DNA of 64,000 nt, taken from positions 2,633,046 through 2,697,045 of the forward strand of contig OY282379.1 of NCBI GenBank assembly GCA_958295875.1. Reading direction: 5' to 3'. A program made the translations under genes and the position numbers. Position 1 is the first letter of the stretch; every line of letters begins with the position of its first letter. This document shows, in pieces, positions 18,580-26,993 of this stretch. The notes beneath the pieces are model-generated. The model was not told the origin of the DNA. It did no database searches and saw nothing but the letters and a program-made list of their open reading frames with translations. The stretch comes from an uncultured Pseudomonadales bacterium (GTDB lineage Bacteria > Pseudomonadota > Gammaproteobacteria > Pseudomonadales > Azotimanducaceae).

Positions 18580-18782
18580 GCCACCTCCTTCTAATCCCAC
18601 TTGGATGGCGGCAGCCTAACTGAGCGTGGGCGGAAGGGAAACCGCGGCGCACGCAGCCGACGACATTGGCGGGCGTCGCTTTGGGAAGACGAGGTCCGCT
18701 TCAAGGAGTAGCCGGGTGCGGACTCACTCCATTCGGTGCCGGTCAACGCTTGCGGTAGCCTGCCCCCGGATTGGGCAACCAG

Positions 18783-21700
18783 TCAGCCCCCAGCGGCTTC
18801 TGCGGCCGCCTCGGCGGGCGCCGGCCTCACGCTGGGCAGGCGCGAGCGCGCCCACGCCGCCGCCCCCTTGATTTGTGGCGGCAATGCCAACATCGCTGGC
18901 GTCGCCACCAAGGTGAGCACCGTGGCGAATGTGAGGCCAGAGACCACAGCTTGCGCCAGCGGCACCCAGAAGCGCGACACCGGGCTGCTGTAGACGACCT
19001 CGCGGTTGATGAAGTCGATGGACAGGTTGCAGGCCAGCGGCAGCAGGCCGCACACCGTCGTCACCGTGGTGAGCAGCACGGGACGCAGCCGCTGCGCGCC
19101 GGTGCGGGCGATCAACGCGATGTGGTCCAGCTCTGGGTGTTCGCGCCGCAAGTGGTTGTAGGTGTCGATGAGCACGATGTTGTTGTTCACCACGATGCCG
19201 GCGAGGGCCACCACGCCCACGCCGGTGAGGATGGCGCTGAACGGCATCTGCGTCACCACCAAGCCAAGCAGCACGCCGGCGGTGGACATCACCACGGCCA
19301 CCAGAATCAGCGCAGCTTGGTAGAAGCTGTTGAACTGCGTGACCAGCAGCATGAACATCAACAGCAGCGACAGGGTGAAGGCGATGCTGATGAAGGCCAT
19401 TGAATCGGCCTGCTCTTCGTTGGCGCCGCGGAAATCGATGGTGACGCGGGGGTCGAAGTCCTGCCGGGCCAGCCAAGCGCTGATTTCCTGCACTTTGTCG
19501 TCTGCCAACACGCCAGGCGCCACCTCGGCGCGGATGATCTCCACCACCTTGCCGTTGATGCGTTGGATGGTGTCCACGTTCGGCACTGGCTCGCGGGTGA
19601 CGAAATTGGAGATCGGCACCAGCCCTTGCGCGCTGGCGATCTTCAAGTCGTCGAGGGCGGCGATGCCGCGCGCGTCGCTCGGATAGCGAACGCGAATGTC
19701 CAAGGGCTCGTCGGCGTCGTCGGGCCGGTATTCCGCCACTTTCACGCCGGCGGTGACGAGTTGCACCGCCAGCCCCACCAGCGACACGTCGGCGCCGTAC
19801 AGCGCCGCGCGGGCGCGGTCGACGCCGATGTTCCACTCCACGCCCGGCACCGAGCGGGTGTCCTCTAGGTCTCGCAGGCCAGCCACCTCCTCATCCATGT
19901 AGCGGCGCACCCGGTCCACCACTGGCTGCAGTTCCTCCTTGCCGGCGGCCGAGAATTGAATCTGAACCGGCTTGCCGATGGGCGGCCCCATTTCCTGCTG
20001 CTGCACTTCGACATGGATGCCGGCAAGGCGCGCCGTGCGCTCGCGCACCAGTTCGAGGATCTCATTGCCTCTGAGCGCCCGTTCGTTTTGATCCAACAGG
20101 TCGAGGAAGATCACGCCGACGCGGTCTTTGGCTTCGGAGGAGCCCATGAAGAAGCCACCGCCGCCGCCCGGCACGTTCGTCCATGTGTTGGCGTCTTGAA
20201 TGCCGGGGATGGTGAGAATCTCCTGCTCCACTTCCGCCACCAGCGCGTCCACTTCGTCTGCCGAGAGGTTGCCCCGCGCCCGCACCGTCACGCGCGCATA
20301 CTCGGCGTCCGTGTCGGTGAAGAAGGTCATGCCGCGGCCATACTCGCCGTAGGCCCAGAACGAGGCCACGAGCATGGCGCCGATGAGGCTGATGGTGACG
20401 ACGGCGTAGCGGCTGGCGAGGGACAAGAGGCGCGCATACCAGCCGGTGAGGCCCGGCAACGTGAGCGGGTCTCCGCTTTCCAGCACCGCGAGCCGGTTGC
20501 GCCGCTTCGCGTCTTGCGAGCCAGTGGGCCGACCGAACAACGCGCCCAAGGTCGGGCAGAAGATGAGGGCGTAGAGCAGCGAACCCGTGAGCACCGTGAA
20601 CACGGTGACCGGCAGGTAGCGCATGAACTTCCCGGCCACGCCGGGCCAGAACATGAGTGGCAGGAACGCCGCCAGCGTGGTGGCGATGGACGCGATGACC
20701 GGCCAGAACATGCGCTTGCCGGAGAGCAGGTAGGCGGCCTGCGGGTCATAGCCCTCAGCCATCTTCCGGTCTGCATATTCGGTGACCACGATGGCGCCGT
20801 CGATGAGCATCCCCAAGCCCAGCAACATGCCGAACATCGTCATGAAGTTGAATGTGTAGCCAAACAGGTAGATGAAGATGAGCGCGAACAGGAACGAAAC
20901 CGGAATGCCGATGCCGACGATGAGGCCGCTGCGGAAGCCCATCGCCGCCACCACCAGCGTCATCACCAACGCCAGCGCCGTGACGATGTTGCCCTCCAGT
21001 TCCGCGACCATTTGCCGCGCCTCGGGGCCTTGGTCCTGCGTGAAGACGATCTCCACTTGGTGGGGCAGGTTCGCTTGGTGGGTGGCCACCACGGCCTTCA
21101 CCCGGTCGATGGCATGAATGATGTTGGCGGTGGAGCGCTTCACCGCGTTGATGGAAATGGCGCGCAAGCCGTTCACGCGCGCGTGGCTCGTGCGGTCCTT
21201 GAACGTGCGGCGCACGGTGGCCACGTCGCCCAACGTCACCACCGAGTCTCCGTTGGTGGCAATGGGCAGGTCGAAGAGGTCCGGCGCCGTCTCGATGACG
21301 CTCGGCACCTTCACCGACATGCGCCCTTGGCCGGTGTCGATGCTGCCGGCGGGAATCAGCTGGTTGTTGCGCAGCACCGTGTTGATGATCTGATCGTTGG
21401 TGAGGCCGTAAGCGTCCAGTTGCGTCGGCTCGATGACCACTTCCAGCACTTCTTCCCGGTGGCCTTGCAGGCGCGCCTCCAGGATGTCTGGAATGGCCTC
21501 GATGTCGTCTTGGATGGCCTTGGCGATGCTGTAGAGCATCCGCTCCGGCGCGTCATCGCCGACCACGCTCACTTGCAGGATGGGGAAGTCGTCCGTGTTC
21601 TGCTCGAGGATGATCGGCTCCTCGGCCGTGATGGGGAGCTCCGGCTTGGCGCGATCGACGGCCTCGCGCACGTCTGAGAGGGCAATGTCGAGGTCGTAGT

Positions 21701-21998
21701 CTGCGTCGAACTCCACCAGCACCGTGGCGACGCCTTCGGAGGCGAAGGCCATCACTTCCTCAACGCCTTCCACGGTGCGAAGTTCGATCTCCACCGGCAG
21801 CACCAACAGGCGGGCGCTGTCTTCGGGGGAAATCCCCTGGTGGATGATGGTGATGGCGAAGAACGGCACCTCCACCCGCGGGTTGGACTCCATGGGGATG
21901 GCGATGCGCGCCACCGTCCCGGCGAGCAGCACCGCGAACAGCAGCAGCAGCGTGGTGCGGGTGCGGCGCACCGCGGCGGTGATGAGCGGGTTGTTCAC
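18783..21998 (-). CDS. RND efflux transporter permease subunit (system 2)
   Basis: Inner-membrane RND pump, 1071 residues, starting at GTG 21998. The GTGA overlap with the stop of the adaptor gene (21995) shows translational coupling and fixes this start. The N-terminal TM1 (TLLLLFAVLLAGTVA) is followed by the first porter lobe (ESNPRVEVPFFAIT), and the TM4 signature is GMLIDGAIVVTEYADRKM with the acidic proton-relay residue. It is of the AcrB-like (HAE) superfamily, but of a subgroup whose substrates are not known. No outer-membrane partner is encoded nearby, so it must use a shared TolC. A segment of this gene (21486-21890) is duplicated in the adaptor gene. Confidence 0.9.
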   Translation of the reverse strand: MNNPLITAAVRRTRTTLLLLFAVLLAGTVARIAIPMESNPRVEVPFFAITIIHQGISPEDSARLLVLPVEIELRTVEGVEEVMAFASEGVATVLVEFDADYDLDIALSDVREAVDRAKPELPITAEEPIILEQNTDDFPILQVSVVGDDAPERMLYSIAKAIQDDIEAIPDILEARLQGHREEVLEVVIEPTQLDAYGLTNDQIINTVLRNNQLIPAGSIDTGQGRMSVKVPSVIETAPDLFDLPIATNGDSVVTLGDVATVRRTFKDRTSHARVNGLRAISINAVKRSTANIIHAIDRVKAVVATHQANLPHQVEIVFTQDQGPEARQMVAELEGNIVTALALVMTLVVAAMGFRSGLIVGIGIPVSFLFALIFIYLFGYTFNFMTMFGMLLGLGMLIDGAIVVTEYADRKMAEGYDPQAAYLLSGKRMFWPVIASIATTLAAFLPLMFWPGVAGKFMRYLPVTVFTVLTGSLLYALIFCPTLGALFGRPTGSQDAKRRNRLAVLESGDPLTLPGLTGWYARLLSLASRYAVVTISLIGAMLVASFWAYGEYGRGMTFFTDTDAEYARVTVRARGNLSADEVDALVAEVEQEILTIPGIQDANTWTNVPGGGGGFFMGSSEAKDRVGVIFLDLLDQNERALRGNEILELVRERTARLAGIHVEVQQQEMGPPIGKPVQIQFSAAGKEELQPVVDRVRRYMDEEVAGLRDLEDTRSVPGVEWNIGVDRARAALYGADVSLVGLAVQLVTAGVKVAEYRPDDADEPLDIRVRYPSDARGIAALDDLKIASAQGLVPISNFVTREPVPNVDTIQRINGKVVEIIRAEVAPGVLADDKVQEISAWLARQDFDPRVTIDFRGANEEQADSMAFISIAFTLSLLLMFMLLVTQFNSFYQAALILVAVVMSTAGVLLGLVVTQMPFSAILTGVGVVALAGIVVNNNIVLIDTYNHLRREHPELDHIALIARTGAQRLRPVLLTTVTTVCGLLPLACNLSIDFINREVVYSSPVSRFWVPLAQAVVSGLTFATVLTLVATPAMLALPPQIKGAAAWARSRLPSVRPAPAEAAAEAAGG
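21486..21890. repeat. Direct repeat, copy A (inside pump gene)
   Basis: About 400 bp of the pump gene encoding residues 37-171 (first porter lobe) that recur 595 bp further right in the adaptor gene. Shared runs include GTCGAGGTCGTAGTCTGCG at 21687 and 22282, followed by nearly identical sequence over the ADYDLDIAL region. Confidence 0.8.
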
Positions 21999-23659
21999 GA
22001 ACGGGCGGCGGCGTTGCTGGCGCGGGGGGCCGGTGCGGCGCTGCCGCTGGTGGCGCTGGCAATTGCGGGCGGCCAAAGCGTGCTTGGCGTGGCTTCAGTG
22101 CCCTCTTGGGTCGCCTTGGCGATGCTGCCGCGCATTCGCTCCGGCGCAGCGTCGCCCACCACGCTCACCCGCGAACTGGGAAAGGCGTCGGCGCTTTGCT
22201 TGACGATGATCGGCTCCTCCGCCGTGACGGGCAGTTCCGGCTTGGCGCGAGCGACGGCCGCGCGCACGTCGGCGAGGGCGATGTCGAGGTCGTAGTCTGC
22301 GTTGAACTCCACCAGCACCGTGGCGACGCCTTGCGAAGGGAAGGCGCGCACCTCCTCGATGCCTTCCACGGCGCGCAGCGCCATCTCCACCGGCAACGCC
22401 AACAGGCGGGCGCTGTCCTCGGGGGAACTGCCCTCGTGGACGATGGTGATGGAGAAGGAGGGTGCGTCCTCCTGCGGGTTGGCCTCAACGGCCGGGCTGA
22501 AACTCGCTCGCGTCCGTGCCGCCGGCGCTTGCTCGCCACTCGCGAGGCGGGACGACGGGCCGGCGATCGGCGGCGCGCGCTCGTAGTCCACATGCACGGC
22601 TTCGCCCGGCACAACGTACTCATGGCCCACGGTGATGAGCGTGGCGACGGTTGGCAAGCCAGTCACCCATGTGCCTTCGCCATCGCCGCGCAGCACGTCC
22701 ACATGGTGGATGGCGACGCGCCGGTCTGCATCCACGGTGCGCACGACGACCGCGCCGGCGTCATCCAACGTGAACAGCGCCGGGCTGACGCGATGCGCCA
22801 TGCGCGTCTCCGCGGGAACGAGGAGGTCTGTGGTGATGCCGCTGCGCAGCGCGTAATCCGGGTTGGCGACGGCCACCTCCACCCGGTAGGTGCGCGTCGC
22901 CGGGTCTGCCTGTTGGCCGACGAAGGTGATGCGCCCGCTGAGCCGCTCTCCGGTGACGAGCTCGCCGAACGCTTCCCCGCCAACATTCATCCGGGAGACG
23001 TCCCGTTCGGCAACTTGGCCCACGAGCAGCATCGGGTCCAAGTCCACCAAGGTGACGCAGGGCTCGCCCGGGCGCAGGTAGTCGCCCACCTCCACGTGCG
23101 TCACTTCCACCACGCTGTCGAACGGTGCCTGCACTTCAGTGCGCACGATGTCGATTTGCATGGACTTGAGGCGGGCGGCGGCGGCGGCGAGGCGCGCCTT
23201 GGCGGTGGCGATGGCGGCCTCGGAGTTGTAGCCCTTCTCTTTGAGCTCCAAGCTGCCGCGATATTCGATGCGGGCTTGGTTCACGGCTTCCCGCGCCTCG
23301 ACCAAGCGTGCGTTCCGATCATCCAAGGCAAGGCGGCACAGCGCCTGGCCGGCCTGCACCCGATCGCCGCGTTCGACGGGACGCTCCACCACGCGCCCGA
23401 CGGTTTCGGCGCGCACCTCCACGGTGCGCTTGTTCTGCGTGCGGCCGCGGATGCTGGCGTAAGCGGTTTGCGGGCTCGCTTCGACCACGCGGGCGCGCAC
23501 GGTGGCGAGGCCGCGGTCTCGAGCCGCCAAGCCACGCTGCACGTTGCGCTCGGCCACGCTCGGCAGTTCGGTTTGCCCGGCGCCACCGATGACGCCGGAC
23601 GCAATCCAGATGACGACGCCGACCGCGATGGCGATGGCGGTGATGTAGGTTCTGCGCAT
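21995..23659 (-). CDS. RND periplasmic adaptor fused to a partial RND porter domain
   Basis: A 554-residue protein. Residues 1 to about 360 are a normal membrane fusion protein: a signal/anchor (TAIAIAVGVVIWIASGVI), lipoyl-like half motifs (VEVRAETVGRVVERPVERG), a helical hairpin (IEYRGSLELKEKGYNSEAA) and beta-barrel (SRMNVGGEAFGELVTG). The last approximately 165 residues do not belong to this family. Residues about 391-526 align with residues 37-171 of the downstream pump, roughly two thirds identical by eye, for example SPEDSARLLALPVEM against SPEDSARLLVLPVEI. The ORF then ends with a low-complexity tail and overlaps the pump by 4 bp. Whether the fused lobe folds or works is unknown. Confidence 0.85.
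   Translation of the reverse strand: MRRTYITAIAIAVGVVIWIASGVIGGAGQTELPSVAERNVQRGLAARDRGLATVRARVVEASPQTAYASIRGRTQNKRTVEVRAETVGRVVERPVERGDRVQAGQALCRLALDDRNARLVEAREAVNQARIEYRGSLELKEKGYNSEAAIATAKARLAAAAARLKSMQIDIVRTEVQAPFDSVVEVTHVEVGDYLRPGEPCVTLVDLDPMLLVGQVAERDVSRMNVGGEAFGELVTGERLSGRITFVGQQADPATRTYRVEVAVANPDYALRSGITTDLLVPAETRMAHRVSPALFTLDDAGAVVVRTVDADRRVAIHHVDVLRGDGEGTWVTGLPTVATLITVGHEYVVPGEAVHVDYERAPPIAGPSSRLASGEQAPAARTRASFSPAVEANPQEDAPSFSITIVHEGSSPEDSARLLALPVEMALRAVEGIEEVRAFPSQGVATVLVEFNADYDLDIALADVRAAVARAKPELPVTAEEPIIVKQSADAFPSSRVSVVGDAAPERMRGSIAKATQEGTEATPSTLWPPAIASATSGSAAPAPRASNAAARS
22081..22485. repeat. Direct repeat, copy B (3' end of adaptor gene)
   Basis: Diverged second copy of 21486-21890, offset by about 595 bp and read in a different frame phase as the C-terminal part of the adaptor ORF. 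The frame stays open through the whole copy, with no stop or net indel visible. Differences are concentrated as substitutions to Ala and Ser at the protein level. Confidence 0.8.
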
Positions 23660-23881
23660 GGCCTCCGGTCGTCCGCCGTTGGCGCGTGGGTGATTTTACG
23701 CCGACATAGGGCGTGTACGCGCCGCTGCCCCCAGTGACGCCCGCGACGCCGCTACATGGCGGTTGGCAGGCGATGGCGTTACGAAAGGTAACACGTCCTT
23801 GGATGCGGTGCCCTCCGCGGCGATGCGAATGTCAACGCAAAGCAGAGATGGCGAATTGGGCAGCGGCGCGCCGCTGCCGGC

Positions 23882-24298
23882 CTACCACCCGCCGGTATTC
23901 TCCATGCTCTGCCACGGCTCGGCCGGCGGCAACGGCCCGTTCCGCTGCAAGAGCTCCACGGACACGCCATCCGGCGAGCGCACGAACGCCATGTAGCCAT
24001 CTCGCGGCGGCCGGTTGATGACAATGCCAGCATCCATCAGGCGCTGGCAAAGCCCATAGATGTCATCCACAGCGTAGGCGAGGTGGCCGAAGTTGCGCCC
24101 GCCGCTCAACGCCTCTGCATCCCAGTTGTGGGTGAGCTCCACCTGGGCGTCGTCGTCTCCGGGCGCGGCCATGAACACCAGCGTGAAGCGTCCACCTTCG
24201 TTGTCGATGCGCCGCAGCTCCCGCAGGCCAAGCCGTTCGTAGAAATCCACCGAGGCGTCCAAGTCTGTCACGCGCACCATCGTGTGCAGGTATTTCAT
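23882..24298 (-). CDS. gloA: Lactoylglutathione lyase (glyoxalase I)
   Basis: A 138-residue VOC-fold enzyme that turns the methylglyoxal-glutathione hemithioacetal into S-lactoylglutathione. The start MKYLHTMVRVTDLDASVDFYERLGL carries the first metal His, and ELTHNWDAEALSGGRNFGHLAYAVDDI holds the Glu/His ligands. FVRSPDGVSVELLQ carries the last Glu. The length equals E. coli GloA. The start at 24298 is set by homology to the family N-terminus; the upstream open frame to 24418 is not needed. A roughly 107-bp region separates it from the divergent MaoC-like gene. The 222 bp to its left, up to the adaptor start, hold no gene. Confidence 0.9.
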   Translation of the reverse strand: MKYLHTMVRVTDLDASVDFYERLGLRELRRIDNEGGRFTLVFMAAPGDDDAQVELTHNWDAEALSGGRNFGHLAYAVDDIYGLCQRLMDAGIVINRPPRDGYMAFVRSPDGVSVELLQRNGPLPPAEPWQSMENTGGW

Positions 24299-24405
24299 GC
24301 CGAGCTCCGCGGGCCGTTGAGAAAGCGAAGCTAACCGAGCAGGGCGGGGCGAAACAAGGGCGCGGCAAGCTATGCTCTGCACCATCGCCGTCGGAGGAAC
24401 GCAAC

Positions 24406-25494
24406 ATGGCACAGCCAAGCTTGATCACCACCCTTGATGAGTTCGAGGCCGAATACAAGGCCGGCATCGGCGCCACGCTGCCGCACCGCCCGGTCAAAGA
24501 GGCGAGCCTCGACAACATCCGGCGCTTCGGCGACGGCGTTGGCGACTACAACCCCCTGTGGCGGGACGAAGACTACGCCGCCAAGAGCCGCTTCGGCGCC
24601 GTCACCGCGCCGCCGACGTTTGCCTATGCGGTGGCCCTCGGCGTCATCGCCGGCGAAACGGGCGCCATCGACCGCGCTCGCGTGTCCACGCAGTTCCTGC
24701 CGGTGAACTACGCCGGCGTGGAAATCGAGTTCTTCGGCACCATTTGGCGGGGGGACCGCATCACGGCCACGGAGCGCGTGGGGCCCACCGTGCGCAAGGA
24801 GAGCGGGCGCATCGGCGCGATCAACTTCAACACCGCGTTCGTGGACTATGTGAATGAGCGCCAAGAGCGGGTTGCGGCGTTCAAAACGCTGATGGCTCGG
24901 TTCGAGAACACCGGCCATGCCCTCGAATACGAGCGCGCGCCCAAGGCGTCCGGGGCTGCGCCTGAAGCAGCGGACCCCTTGGTGTGGGAGCGCCGGCGGC
25001 GTGGCGGCCAGACGCGCCACTGGGAGGACGTGCATGAGGGCGAGGCGCTGCCGGAGTTGCCGAAGGGCACCTACTCCGTGTCGGAGCTGTTCCTCTTCAC
25101 CCACGGCGTGATGGGCACCTATCGCAGCACGCGCGCGGCGTTGGAGGCGTCTGGGTCTGCCGAGTTGGGCGGCGGCGGCCGCTTCGACGCGGAGCACGCC
25201 AGCAAGCGCCGCAACATGCCGGGGCAGTTCGACTACGGGCCGCAGCGCGTCTGCTGGCTGGCGCAGATCGTCACGGACTGGATGGGGGACGACGGCACGT
25301 TGAAGAAACTCTCTGCGTCCATTCGGCATCCGAACGTGGTGGGCGACACGAACGTGGTGTTGGGCGAGGTGGCCGGGAAATCCATCGTGGCTGGCGAAGG
25401 GCTGGTGGAGACGCGGATGCGGGTGGTGAATCAATCTGGCCTCACCACGGCGTTCGGCACTGCGGTGGTGGCGTTGCCGCGCAAGGGCGCGTAA
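24406..25494 (+). CDS. MaoC-like double hot-dog dehydratase (FAS1-type N-terminal domain)
   Basis: A 362-residue protein with two hot-dog halves. The N-terminal half matches the FAS1-like/MaoC N-terminal dehydratase domain (IRRFGDGVGDYNPLWRDEDYAAKSRFGAVTAPPTFAYAV, described from residues about 38-75). The C-terminal half covers about residues 210-360, with the VSELFLFTHGVMGTYRST segment and a final strand TAFGTAVVALP. Such proteins hydrate or dehydrate acyl-CoA/ACP thioesters. GGAGGAAC lies 5 nt before ATG 24406. It stands alone between gloA and hsp20, and the physiological acyl chain is unknown. Confidence 0.8.
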   Translation: MAQPSLITTLDEFEAEYKAGIGATLPHRPVKEASLDNIRRFGDGVGDYNPLWRDEDYAAKSRFGAVTAPPTFAYAVALGVIAGETGAIDRARVSTQFLPVNYAGVEIEFFGTIWRGDRITATERVGPTVRKESGRIGAINFNTAFVDYVNERQERVAAFKTLMARFENTGHALEYERAPKASGAAPEAADPLVWERRRRGGQTRHWEDVHEGEALPELPKGTYSVSELFLFTHGVMGTYRSTRAALEASGSAELGGGGRFDAEHASKRRNMPGQFDYGPQRVCWLAQIVTDWMGDDGTLKKLSASIRHPNVVGDTNVVLGEVAGKSIVAGEGLVETRMRVVNQSGLTTAFGTAVVALPRKGA

Positions 25495-25610
25495 GCACGG
25501 TTCGCAGCGGGCGGTGCCTTGGGGTGCTTGGCCTGGTGTTACGCCGCCCATGCGGAAGGCGTCGGCCAATGTGGAGAAGGCACTGGCCGCCAGCACGAAA
25601 AAGCGGCGAT

Positions 25611-25638
25611 AAATGGGGACAAACTCTTTGTTTTCAAG
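25611..25638 (-). promoter_or_regulatory. Sigma-32-like promoter match reading leftward
   Basis: On the minus strand CTTGAA (25638-25633) is separated by 14 nt from CCCCATTT (25618-25611), an exact match to the heat-shock sigma-32 consensus core. It lies in front of hsp20 but points away from it, antisense to the MaoC-like gene. It could be a real antisense promoter or a chance or repeat-derived sequence. Confidence 0.35.
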
Positions 25639-25652
25639 GCGTTGCAAACGCC
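25638..25652. promoter_or_regulatory. Inverted repeat upstream of hsp20
   Basis: GGCGTT-GCA-AACGCC, a perfect 6-bp inverted repeat with 3-nt spacer, 51 bp before the hsp20 ATG. It could be an operator or a small hairpin in the leader. It does not match the CIRCE consensus. Confidence 0.35.
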
Positions 25653-25703
25653 CAACCCACCCCTAAATCAGAGTTCGCCAGTAACTGAGACCGGAGCAAG
25701 AAC

Positions 25704-26108
25704 ATGAACATCGCACGTTGGAACCCTGCCCAAGAGGTGGATCGGCTCTTTTTCGCCGCCGCCCCCCGGGGCAACGGCAGCGAGTGGCTGCCGCCGGTGG
25801 ATGTGCGCGAAACGCCAGATGCGTATCGGCTGGACGTCGAGTTGCCGGCGCTGTCGCCGCAAGATGTCGAGGTGAGTTTCCGCGAAGGCGTGCTCACCAT
25901 CGCCGGCGAGCGCAAGCGTCAGCGCGACGAGGGCGAAACCATGCATCGCGCAGAGCGGCGCTTTGGCCGCTTCGCCCGCAACTTCCGCTTGCCAGAGGAT
26001 GCGGACGAAGCCGGCATCGCCGCAGCGGCCCATCATGGCGTGCTGGAAGTGACGGTGCCCAAGCGCGAGCAGCGCCGCGCACGGCAAATCGAGGTGGTCG
26101 CCCAGTAG
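25704..26108 (+). CDS. Hsp20/alpha-crystallin small heat-shock protein
   Basis: A 134-residue ATP-independent holdase that binds unfolding proteins in the cytosol. The alpha-crystallin domain runs from about residue 28 (LPPVDVRETPDAYRLDVELP) to 125, with VSFREGVLTIAGERK and the C-terminal signature HHGVLEVTVPKRE (AxxxxGVLxVxxPK pattern). The usual I-x-I/V tail is present in the form QIEVV. GGAG stands 7 nt before ATG 25704. Upstream are an inverted repeat and a sigma-32-like sequence on the opposite strand; no forward sigma-32 site is clear. A strong hairpin follows the gene. Confidence 0.9.
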   Translation: MNIARWNPAQEVDRLFFAAAPRGNGSEWLPPVDVRETPDAYRLDVELPALSPQDVEVSFREGVLTIAGERKRQRDEGETMHRAERRFGRFARNFRLPEDADEAGIAAAAHHGVLEVTVPKREQRRARQIEVVAQ

Positions 26109-26139
26109 CGCTCGGCCTCACGCAAACCGCGCTGCCCGT

Positions 26140-26164
26140 CGCCCGCCATCGCGAGCGGCGGGCG
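26140..26164. terminator. GC-rich hairpin between convergent genes
   Basis: CGCCCGCC (26140-26147) pairs with GGCGGGCG (26157-26164) around a 9-nt loop. It lies between the end of hsp20 and the convergent end of the next gene. There is no T-run, so it would work only as a weak or factor-assisted bidirectional terminator. Confidence 0.45.
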
Positions 26165-26214
26165 GTGCGGTCAGCCTTGGTGCCAGGTGCCTCTCGGCTA
26201 GGCGTCCCTCGGGG

Positions 26215-26703
26215 CTAGGCGTCGATGGCGTAGCGGATCATCACCCGCGAACCGTCGGCCAAGCCCTTCTTGAAGCGTGGCCCCCAGCTGCTCCAACCGT
26301 CGTCGACGTATTTGCCGCCCATCACGGCGAGGATGCGCGCGTGTGTTTCGGCGTTCTCCTCCAACGCCGCAGTCGCCATCAGTTCCGGAGCATTGCGGAA
26401 CGCGCCGTCGGCATCGTGCCAAACGCCGAACTCGCCGACCCACAGCCGTGCCCGATTGAGGCCGCGGCGCACCGCTTCGGCGCGCCAAGCGTCCGGCGCG
26501 GTGACGACGAACACATTGCCGCCCTCATGGGCGAACCAAATCTCCGCCATGCACTGGCTCTCTCCGCCATCGCTCTTGATGGGCGTCAGGTAGACCAGTT
26601 TGGAGGCGTCGAGCGGCGCTGCAGGTTGCGCTGCGGCGCCGCGGCTGATCGCCACCAGCGGCGCCACCGCGGCGCCGACGAGCAGGGTTCTTCGTTTCAC
26701 CAT
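26215..26703 (-). CDS. Exported hypothetical protein (Tat-like signal), possibly split-barrel fold
   Basis: A 162-residue protein starting MVKRRTLLVGAAVAPLVAISRGAAA, an export signal with a twin-Arg that resembles a Tat signal. The mature part (DASKLVYLTPIKSDGGESQCM, then AEIWFAHEGGNVFVVTAPDAWR and GLNRARLWVGEFGVW) has the strand pattern of pyridoxamine-phosphate-oxidase-like split barrels, but I cannot name a family with confidence. AAGGAG lies 9 nt before ATG 26703, and upstream frame extension is therefore ignored. If the Tat signal is real, a folded, cofactor-bearing protein is exported. No obvious partner gene is adjacent. Confidence 0.6.
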   Translation of the reverse strand: MVKRRTLLVGAAVAPLVAISRGAAAQPAAPLDASKLVYLTPIKSDGGESQCMAEIWFAHEGGNVFVVTAPDAWRAEAVRRGLNRARLWVGEFGVWHDADGAFRNAPELMATAALEENAETHARILAVMGGKYVDDGWSSWGPRFKKGLADGSRVMIRYAIDA

Positions 26704-26993
26704 CGCATGGAACTCCTTGAGCCGGGGGCCGGCAACGCGGCGGGCGCGGCCTTTGTATCGCACTCCCCGGCGCTTGGACAAGCGCATCGTGCCGTCGCAA
26801 GGCTGTGCGCCGGGCGACGCTTGCTTAGCTGAGTTCGCCGGCGGGCGTATCATCGCTTGGGGTTGGCGGCACGCCCTTGGCTGGTGCCGCTGGCCGCGTG
26901 GCGGCGAGCGCAACCGGCAACCAATCCAGGGGCGGGCGGCGCTCCGGGCGAGCGTGGGAGCGGCCTGCAACCGGGCAGGGGAGTTCAGCGACA

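Noticed and set aside
24370..25647. 425-codon minus-strand frame behind the sigma-32-like promoter
   Set aside because: It lies wholly opposite the MaoC-like gene and has no recognisable domain; the heat-shock-like promoter alone does not make it a gene.
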